Origin: Acidimicrobiia bacterium
GTDB lineage: Bacteria; Actinomycetota; Acidimicrobiia; Acidimicrobiales; AC-14
Assembly: GCA_019243595.1 (NCBI GenBank)
Contig: JAFAUA010000287.1
Location: forward strand, 1-18,457
Length of the DNA stretch: 18,457 bases
Reading direction: 5' to 3'
The first letter of the stretch is position 1. Every line of letters begins with the position of its first letter. A program made the position numbers and the translations under genes. Under the pieces are notes generated by a model, which saw only the letters and a program-made list of their open reading frames with translations, was not told the DNA's origin and searched no databases. Positions 12,849 through 18,457 of this stretch are shown piece after piece.

Positions 12849-14155
12849 TGGCCGTCGAGCTGCCCAAGCCGATCGTCACTGCCCGCTACGGCCTGCAGGA
12901 GTCCTGGAAGCTGCAGACCTACCTGAACAACGGCGGCTACGAGGGGCTGCGCAAGGCACTCGGGACGCCCCGCGAAGAGCTGGTCGAGAACGTCACGGCC
13001 GCGACCCTCTTGGGCCGCGGCGGCGCCGGCTTCCCCGCGGGTCAGAAGTGGTCGATGCTGCGTAAGGCCGAGCCCGTCTACCTGGTCGTGAACGGCGACG
13101 AGAGCGAGCCGGCGACGTTCAAGGACCACCAGCTGATGGTCACCGATCCCCATCAGATCGTGGAGGGGGCTCTGATCTGCGCCTACGCAGTGGGCGCCGC
13201 CCAGGCGTTCATCTTCGTGCGCGGCGAGTTCGCCCTCGGTCTCGAGCGCATGACGCAGGCGGTCAACGAGGCGTACGAGCACGGGGCCATCGGCCGCAAC
13301 ATCTTCGGTTCGGGTTGGTCGATCGACCTCGTCATCCATCCGGGCGCCGGTGCCTACATCTGCGGCGAGGAGACTGCCCTCCTCGAGAGCCTTGAGGGCA
13401 AGCGCGGCTTCCCCCGCATCAAGCCTCCGTACTTCCCGGCGGCCATCGGCCTGTACGGCGCGCCGACCGTCGTCAACAACGTGGAGACGGTCTCCAACCT
13501 GCCGTGGATCACCCTCAACGGCGGTTCGGCGTTCGCGGCAATGGGAGCCGGCCGGTCGACCGGGACGCGCATCTTCTCCCTGTCGGGCCGCGTCAACCGG
13601 CCCGGCAACTATGAGGTCGAGATGGCGAAGACCACCTTCCACGATCTCTTCTACGACCCCCGGTTGGGGAACGGCATCATCGACGACAAGGCGCTGAAGG
13701 CGTTCATCCCCGGCGGCGCGTCGGCGCCGTGGTTCGGCCCCGACAAGGTCGATATGCCTCTCGACCAGGACGAGGTCGGCAAGGCCGGCTCGATGCTCGG
13801 GTCGGGATCGGTCATCGCCATGGACGAGACCACCTGCATGGTGCGGGCGGCCTGGCGCATCACGCGCTTCTTCCACAACGAGTCGTGCGGACAATGCACG
13901 CCGTGCCGTGAAGGCTCCGGCTGGGTCGACAAGATCATGTACCGAATCGAGCAGGGCGCGGGCCGCGAGGACGACCTCGATCTGCTGCTCGACGTGTGCG
14001 ACAACATCGCCCCGGGTTTGTCCTGGCCGCCGCGGCAGACAACGATCTGCGTCCTCGGGCCGTCCATCCCCTCCTCGATCGTCTCGGCCATCCGCATGTT
14101 CCGCGACGAGTTCCTCGTCCACATCAAAGACGGGCAGTGCCCCTTCCCCCCATGA
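12848..14155 (+). CDS. nuoF: NADH-quinone oxidoreductase subunit F, NADH/FMN-binding
   Basis: 435 aa from the ATG overlapping the nuoE stop. It binds NADH and FMN and holds cluster N3, the electron entry of Complex I. GRGGAGFPAGQKW (57-69) is the FMN/NADH loop, NGDESEP (82-88) follows, and GAGAYICGEETALLESLEGK (166-185) is the nucleotide site. Cluster N3 ligands are Cys347, Cys350 and Cys353 (ESCGQCTPCREG) plus Cys401 (TTICVLGPS). Two places differ from the most common NuoF wording: ATFKDH where GTFKDR is usual, and SWPPRQTTIC before the last ligand. The ligands are intact, so it should be functional. Twelve bases separate it from nuoG. Confidence 0.97.
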   Translation: MAVELPKPIVTARYGLQESWKLQTYLNNGGYEGLRKALGTPREELVENVTAATLLGRGGAGFPAGQKWSMLRKAEPVYLVVNGDESEPATFKDHQLMVTDPHQIVEGALICAYAVGAAQAFIFVRGEFALGLERMTQAVNEAYEHGAIGRNIFGSGWSIDLVIHPGAGAYICGEETALLESLEGKRGFPRIKPPYFPAAIGLYGAPTVVNNVETVSNLPWITLNGGSAFAAMGAGRSTGTRIFSLSGRVNRPGNYEVEMAKTTFHDLFYDPRLGNGIIDDKALKAFIPGGASAPWFGPDKVDMPLDQDEVGKAGSMLGSGSVIAMDETTCMVRAAWRITRFFHNESCGQCTPCREGSGWVDKIMYRIEQGAGREDDLDLLLDVCDNIAPGLSWPPRQTTICVLGPSIPSSIVSAIRMFRDEFLVHIKDGQCPFPP

Positions 14156-14167
14156 TCAGCAGTTGAA

Positions 14168-16846
14168 ATGACACAGCAGACCGACCAGCAAGCCGCCAAG
14201 GACACCGTCACGATCACCGTGGACGGGCGCGCCATCGAGGCCAAGCCCGGTGAGATGATCATCGCTGCCGCCGAGCGGGCCGGCATCTACATCCCCCGCT
14301 TCTGCTGGCACCCGAGGATGAAGCCCGTCGGCATGTGCCGCATGTGCCTCGTCGAGGTCAAGGGCCCGCGTGGCTTCGCCCTGCAGCCATCGTGTTTCGT
14401 CCCGGTGGCCGAAGATATGGAGGTCGTTACCACCTCCGAGCCGGTCAAGAAGGCCCAGGACGGCGTCCTCGAGTTTCTACTGATCAACCACCCGCTCGAC
14501 TGCCCGGTGTGCGATCGAGGCGGCGAGTGCCCGCTCCAGGACCAGACGTTCGCCTTCGGTCCCGGCGAGAGCCGCTTTGTCGAGGAGAAGCGCCACTTCG
14601 AGAAGCCGATCCGCATCAGCGACCTCGTCCTCCTCGACCGCGAGCGTTGCATCCAGTGCGCCCGCTGCACCCGCTTCGCCGACGAGGTGGCCGGTGACCC
14701 GCTGATCAACTTTGTCGAGCGCGGCGACCAGGTGCAGGTCCTGACCTTCCCCGACCAGCCGTTCAGCTCGTACTTCAGTGGCAACACCGTGCAGATCTGC
14801 CCGGTCGGCGCCCTCCTCGCCAGCCCCTACCGGTTTCGGGCCCGTCCGTGGGACCTCGAGCAGGTCGAGTCGACATGCACGGCGTGCTCGGTCGGCTGCC
14901 GCATCGCGACCCAGTCGTCGTCGAACCGTCTGATTCGCTACCTCGGCATCGACAGCGATCCGGTGAACCACGGATGGCTGTGCGACAAGGGTCGGTTCAG
15001 CTACGAGGCCGTCGACCACGACGACCGCCTCGGTGCGCCGCTCCTGCGCACGTCCGGCGACGGGCAGCTCGGCGAGTGCAGCTGGGGAGAGGCTCTCGAC
15101 CGCACGGCGAAGGAGCTCCGCAACATCATCGACCTGCACGGCGCCGCGTCGGTCGCCGTGCTCGGCGGGTCACGGCTCACCAACGAGGACGCCTACGCCT
15201 GGGCCAAGCTGGCCAAAGGCGTGCTCGGCACCGACAACGTCGACTGCCAGCTCGGCGACGGGCTGCCGGGCGAGCTCGTCCTCGGCCTGCCGCGGGCCAC
15301 GATCGACGAGGCGTGCACGGCGTCGACGGTCGTCCTGCTCGGGCCTGACATCAAAGAGGAGCTCCCGGTGCTCTTCCTGCGTCTGCGGGAGGCGGCCATC
15401 GAGGGCACGACGCGCGTGCTGGAGATCACGCCCCAACCGACGGGGATGACGCGGTACGCCGCAGCCAGCGTCTCGTACGCACCCGGCGAAGCCGCCGAAG
15501 TGGTGCGCTCGTTGATCGATGGGAGCAACGGCGCCGGGGAGTTGCTCAAGAGCGGCGATGTCGTCGTCGTGCTCGGCCGTCCGTCGCTCGCCGAGTCCGA
15601 CCAGTGGGTGGCCGAGGCCGCCCGCGTCCTCGCCGGCCTGCCGGGCGTGAAGTTCCTCCCCGCGCTGCGGCGTTCGAACGTGATGGGCAGCCTCGACATG
15701 GGCCTCGCCCCTGGCGTGCTGCCCGGGCGCGTGTCGCTCGACGCCGGTCACCAGTGGTTTATCGACGCGTGGAGCCGGCTTCCCGAGGAGCGCGGGCTCG
15801 ACGCCACCGGAATCCTCTCGGCCGCCGCCGAGGGCCGCATCCAGGCCCTCGTCCTCCTGGGCGCGGACCCGCTCGCCGACTTCCCCGATCGAGCCCTGGC
15901 CCGCCGGGCCCTCGCGGGCGCCGGGTTCGTCGTCGCCGTCGACCTGTTCCTCACGGAGTCCGCGCGCCAGGCCGACGTCGTGCTGGCGGCCGCCGGGCCG
16001 GGCGAGAAGGGCGGCACCACCACCAACATCGAGGGCCGCGTCACCGTCGTCAACCAGAAGGTCACGGCGCCCGGCACGGCGCGGCCCGACTGGATCCTGG
16101 CTGCCGAGCTGGCGGTCCGCCTCGGCGAGGATCTCGGGTTCGACTCGCTCGGTGCCCTCTTCGAGGAGATCGAGCGCGTGGCGCCGTCACACGCGGGGCT
16201 GACGATGGAGATCCTCGGCCGACCGAGCGCGCGTGACGGCATCGTCCTGCCCTTCGATCCGTCGGCGGTGGCGGCGGAGGCCGAGCACGCGGCGGCCGCG
16301 CCCGTCGAGGCCGTCGAGATGCGTGCCGTGGCGGCCCAGAGCCAGACCGCGGGCTCCGACATCCAGTCGGTCACCGGGCCCGAGGCTGTCCCCGCGACCG
16401 GCGAGGGGGAGCAGGCGGAGCAGGAGGAAGCCCCGGGGGAAGAGACGCCGACGCCGGCGGCCAAGCCGCCGCTGCTCTCGGTCGACGCCCTCGACCAGCC
16501 GTCGCAATCGCCCCGCCGCGACGCGTACGCCCTTCGCCTTGTCTCGACCCGCAAGCTCTACGACGGCGGCGCCATTGTGCAGCACTGCGCGTCGCTCGCC
16601 CACCTGGCGCCCCGGACGCGCTTGCGCATGAACTCCCACGACCTCGACCGGTTGGGCGTGAACAGCGGCGACCGCGTGAAGATCAGCTCCCATCGCACGT
16701 CAGCCACCATCGAGGTGGACATCGACGATGGACTGCCCCGCGGCTCCGCGTCGCTGACGTTCAACACGCCCGGCGACGCCGACCCGGCCGAGCTCATCGA
16801 CGCCAGCCAGCCGGTCACCGAACTGCGCGTGGAGACCACCGCCTAA
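14168..16846 (+). CDS. nuoG: NADH-quinone oxidoreductase subunit G, large Fe-S subunit
   Basis: 892 aa. The N-terminal ferredoxin domain binds [2Fe-2S] N1b through Cys46, Cys57, Cys60 and Cys76. The His-Cys cluster N5 uses His108, Cys112, Cys115 and Cys121 (NHPLDCPVCDRGGEC). Cluster N4 uses Cys161, Cys164, Cys167 and Cys211. The additional N7 motif found in some lineages is present: Cys237, Cys240, Cys244 and Cys272 (CTACSVGC...C). A molybdopterin-oxidoreductase-like domain follows (about 280-700); in Complex I it is generally cofactor-free. Residues about 700-775 form an Ala/Glu/Pro-rich linker before the C-terminal MopB dinucleotide-binding-like domain (about 780-885). Its stop overlaps the nuoH start by one base (TAATG). 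Confidence 0.97.
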   Translation: MTQQTDQQAAKDTVTITVDGRAIEAKPGEMIIAAAERAGIYIPRFCWHPRMKPVGMCRMCLVEVKGPRGFALQPSCFVPVAEDMEVVTTSEPVKKAQDGVLEFLLINHPLDCPVCDRGGECPLQDQTFAFGPGESRFVEEKRHFEKPIRISDLVLLDRERCIQCARCTRFADEVAGDPLINFVERGDQVQVLTFPDQPFSSYFSGNTVQICPVGALLASPYRFRARPWDLEQVESTCTACSVGCRIATQSSSNRLIRYLGIDSDPVNHGWLCDKGRFSYEAVDHDDRLGAPLLRTSGDGQLGECSWGEALDRTAKELRNIIDLHGAASVAVLGGSRLTNEDAYAWAKLAKGVLGTDNVDCQLGDGLPGELVLGLPRATIDEACTASTVVLLGPDIKEELPVLFLRLREAAIEGTTRVLEITPQPTGMTRYAAASVSYAPGEAAEVVRSLIDGSNGAGELLKSGDVVVVLGRPSLAESDQWVAEAARVLAGLPGVKFLPALRRSNVMGSLDMGLAPGVLPGRVSLDAGHQWFIDAWSRLPEERGLDATGILSAAAEGRIQALVLLGADPLADFPDRALARRALAGAGFVVAVDLFLTESARQADVVLAAAGPGEKGGTTTNIEGRVTVVNQKVTAPGTARPDWILAAELAVRLGEDLGFDSLGALFEEIERVAPSHAGLTMEILGRPSARDGIVLPFDPSAVAAEAEHAAAAPVEAVEMRAVAAQSQTAGSDIQSVTGPEAVPATGEGEQAEQEEAPGEETPTPAAKPPLLSVDALDQPSQSPRRDAYALRLVSTRKLYDGGAIVQHCASLAHLAPRTRLRMNSHDLDRLGVNSGDRVKISSHRTSATIEVDIDDGLPRGSASLTFNTPGDADPAELIDASQPVTELRVETTA

Positions 16847-18048
16847 TGGGTGATCCGCTCTACGCGCACGGGATCGACCTGGCGGTCGTGCTGATCACGA
16901 TCCTCAAGGTCCTGCTCACGTTCGTCTTCCTGCTCGTCGGCGTGCTCCTCTACATCTGGTGGGAACGGAAGTTCATCTCCGACCTGCAGAACCGCATCGG
17001 TCCCGACCGCGCCGGCCCGTACGGGATCCTCCAGTCGCTGGCCGACGGCATCAAGGTGTTCTTCAAGGAGGACCTCCTGCCGGCCGAGGCCGACCGGCGC
17101 ATTTACCGGCTGGCGCCGTACCTGGCCGCAGTACCCGCCTTCACGGCGTTCGCCATCATTCCTATCGGCGACAAGATCTCGATCGCCGGTCACCAGACGT
17201 ACCTCCAGCTCGCCAACCCGCCGATCGGCATCCTGTTCCTGCTGGCCATGTCGTCGATCGCCGTCTACGGCGTGTTCCTCGCCGGTTGGTCGTCGGGCTC
17301 GAAGTACCCGCTGCTGGGCTCGGTGCGGGCGTCGGCCCAGATGATCTCCTACGAGGCAGCGATGAGCATCGCCATCGCATCGGTCGTGCTGATCACCGGC
17401 TCGCTCACGACGCGCGACATCTGGGTGCACCAGCGCACGTGGAACTGGAACTTGTGGCAGCTCGGCGTCGTGCCGTTCCTCATCTACCTGGTGGCGGCAA
17501 CGGCCGAGGTCAACCGTCCGCCGTTCGACCTGGTCGAAGCCGAACAGGAACTGGTCGGCGGGTACATGACGGAGTACGCGGGCGTGCGCTTCGCCCTCTA
17601 CTACCTGGCCGAATTCATGAACACGATCACGGTGTCGGCCGTGGCCGTGACGCTGTTCCTGGGCGGTCCGTCGGGCCCGCACATCAGTTTCCTGGCTCCG
17701 CTGTGGCCGGTCGTGTGGTTCTTCCTCAAGCTGTTCGTGTTCGTGTCGGCCTACGTCTGGCTGCGCGCAACGCTGCCGCGCCTTCGCTACGACCAGCTCA
17801 TGGACCTGGGCTGGAAGCGCCTGATCCCGCTGGCCTTGTACTGGCTGCTGCTGGTCGCAGCCCTGCGGATCGGCGACGACGCCAACTGGCCGTGGGGCGC
17901 CAATCACAGCGCGCTGAACGCGGTGACGATCGTGGCGTGCGTCGCCGGCGCCGGCCTCGTGTACTTCGGCACCCTGGGCGCGGCGATCAGGGTCGGCAAC
18001 CGGCGGGCCCAGGAAGAGGCCGAAGGCGCCGGGGGGGTGCGCGTCTAA
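16846..18048 (+). CDS. nuoH: NADH-quinone oxidoreductase subunit H
   Basis: 400 aa, about eight membrane helices. It is the membrane-arm subunit that forms the quinone entry channel and links quinone chemistry to proton pumping. The WERK segment (39-42), NRIGPDRAGPYG (49-60) and QSLADGIKVFFKED (63-76) are diagnostic. So is the acidic loop AEVNRPPFDLVEAEQELVGG (about 219-238), followed by YMTEY. The C-terminal tail (NRRAQEEAEGAGG) is polar and slightly longer than usual, and should be cytoplasmic. The start overlaps the nuoG stop, and nuoI begins directly after the stop. Confidence 0.98.
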   Translation: MGDPLYAHGIDLAVVLITILKVLLTFVFLLVGVLLYIWWERKFISDLQNRIGPDRAGPYGILQSLADGIKVFFKEDLLPAEADRRIYRLAPYLAAVPAFTAFAIIPIGDKISIAGHQTYLQLANPPIGILFLLAMSSIAVYGVFLAGWSSGSKYPLLGSVRASAQMISYEAAMSIAIASVVLITGSLTTRDIWVHQRTWNWNLWQLGVVPFLIYLVAATAEVNRPPFDLVEAEQELVGGYMTEYAGVRFALYYLAEFMNTITVSAVAVTLFLGGPSGPHISFLAPLWPVVWFFLKLFVFVSAYVWLRATLPRLRYDQLMDLGWKRLIPLALYWLLLVAALRIGDDANWPWGANHSALNAVTIVACVAGAGLVYFGTLGAAIRVGNRRAQEEAEGAGGVRV

Positions 18049-18457
18049 ATGGGGCTCTTCGACGGCTTCAAGGTGACGTTCAGCCAGATCTTCCGGCCCC
18101 GCGTCACCGTGCCGTATCCCAAGGTCAAGCGCCCGAAGCCCCTGCGCTTCCACGGCCGCCACGTCCTCAATCGCTACGAGGACGGCATGGAGAAGTGCAT
18201 CGGCTGCGAGCTGTGCGCGGGTGTCTGCCCGGCCCGCTGCATCTACGTGCGCGGTGCCGACAACCCGCCCGACGACCCGGTGTCGCCCGGCGAGCGCTAC
18301 GGGTTCGTCTACGAGATCAACTACCTCCGCTGCATCCACTGCGACCTGTGCGTGGAGCCCTGCCCCCCCGAGGCGATCACCGAGTCGAAGCTGTCCGAGT
18401 TCTCCTTCACCGACCGCCGCGACGCCATCTACACGCGCAACGAGCTGCTGGTCGACG
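18049..18457 (+). CDS. nuoI: NADH-quinone oxidoreductase subunit I, 3'-truncated by the window edge
   Basis: The first 136 codons are present; the rest lies right of the window. It is the 8Fe ferredoxin subunit (clusters N6a and N6b) that passes electrons from NuoG to NuoB. Ligand motifs are Cys50-Cys53-Cys56-Cys60-Pro ([12 protein letters not shown]) and Cys95-Cys98-Cys101-Cys105-Pro ([12 protein letters not shown]). The amphipathic N-terminal segment ([14 protein letters not shown]) fits membrane-surface docking. Most homologues are 150-200 aa, so only a modest tail should be missing. The ATG follows the nuoH TAA with no gap. Confidence 0.97.
   Translation, partial: MGLFDGFKVTFSQIFRPRVTVPYPKVKRPKPLRFHGRHVLNRYEDGMEKCIGCELCAGVCPARCIYVRGADNPPDDPVSPGERYGFVYEINYLRCIHCDLCVEPCPPEAITESKLSEFSFTDRRDAIYTRNELLVD

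Noticed and set aside
12368-14122. 584-codon minus-strand open frame opposite nuoE/nuoF
   Set aside because: Low-complexity translation with no motif, fully explained by codon bias of the sense genes.
16843-18339. 498-codon minus-strand open frame opposite nuoH/nuoI
   Set aside because: Sense-strand NuoH and NuoI are unmistakable; the antisense product is Arg/His/Asp-rich noise.

Overview
This is a high-GC bacterial window, densely packed and apparently chromosomal. It carries respiratory-chain genes plus the end of a tetrapyrrole gene. The GC-rich codon use, several GTG/TTG starts, menaquinone-type chemistry and a MenJ-like reductase suggest an actinobacterium. The split cytochrome b with a dedicated ferredoxin differs from the single-chain QcrB of Mycobacterium or Streptomyces, so a deep lineage such as Acidimicrobiia is my best guess; this is inference, since no marker gene is present. 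I see no mobile elements, CRISPR arrays, tRNAs or rRNAs.

Layout. (1) 3-1145, plus strand: 3' part of hemL. It converges with, and overlaps by 4 bases, an unrecognised 187-aa protein on the minus strand (1142-1705). (2) 1706-1873: non-coding, holding a perfect 13-bp inverted repeat. (3) 1874-3786, minus strand: a two-gene operon of a membrane-anchored monoheme cytochrome c and a MenJ/geranylgeranyl-reductase-like flavoprotein, overlapping at GTGA. (4) 3787-3951: divergent control region with candidate promoters on both strands, a CRP/FNR-like palindrome and a small hairpin. (5) 3952-9226, plus strand: seven genes for a b6f-like quinol:cytochrome c reductase. They encode an orphan 4-TM protein, a 2[4Fe-4S] ferredoxin, cytochrome b N-half, cytochrome b C-half, a Rieske protein, a diheme cytochrome c and an orphan 3-TM protein. 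(6) 9230-18457, plus strand: nuoA-B-C-D-E-F-G-H and the first 136 codons of nuoI, following region 5 with only a 3-base gap.

How it fits together. Complex I feeds electrons from NADH into menaquinone. The Rieske/cytochrome b complex re-oxidises menaquinol and passes electrons to c-type cytochromes. The divergent operon supplies another cytochrome c and an enzyme that probably saturates the menaquinone tail. The most unusual points are the ferredoxin and two unassigned membrane proteins embedded in the bc operon, and a nearly identical 24-residue N-terminal segment on two otherwise unrelated proteins (monoheme cytochrome c and cytochrome b C-half). Others are a Cys positioned like the heme c_i ligand of b6f, a Rieske gene in frame with the next cytochrome gene across one TGA, and the continuity of Complex III and Complex I genes.
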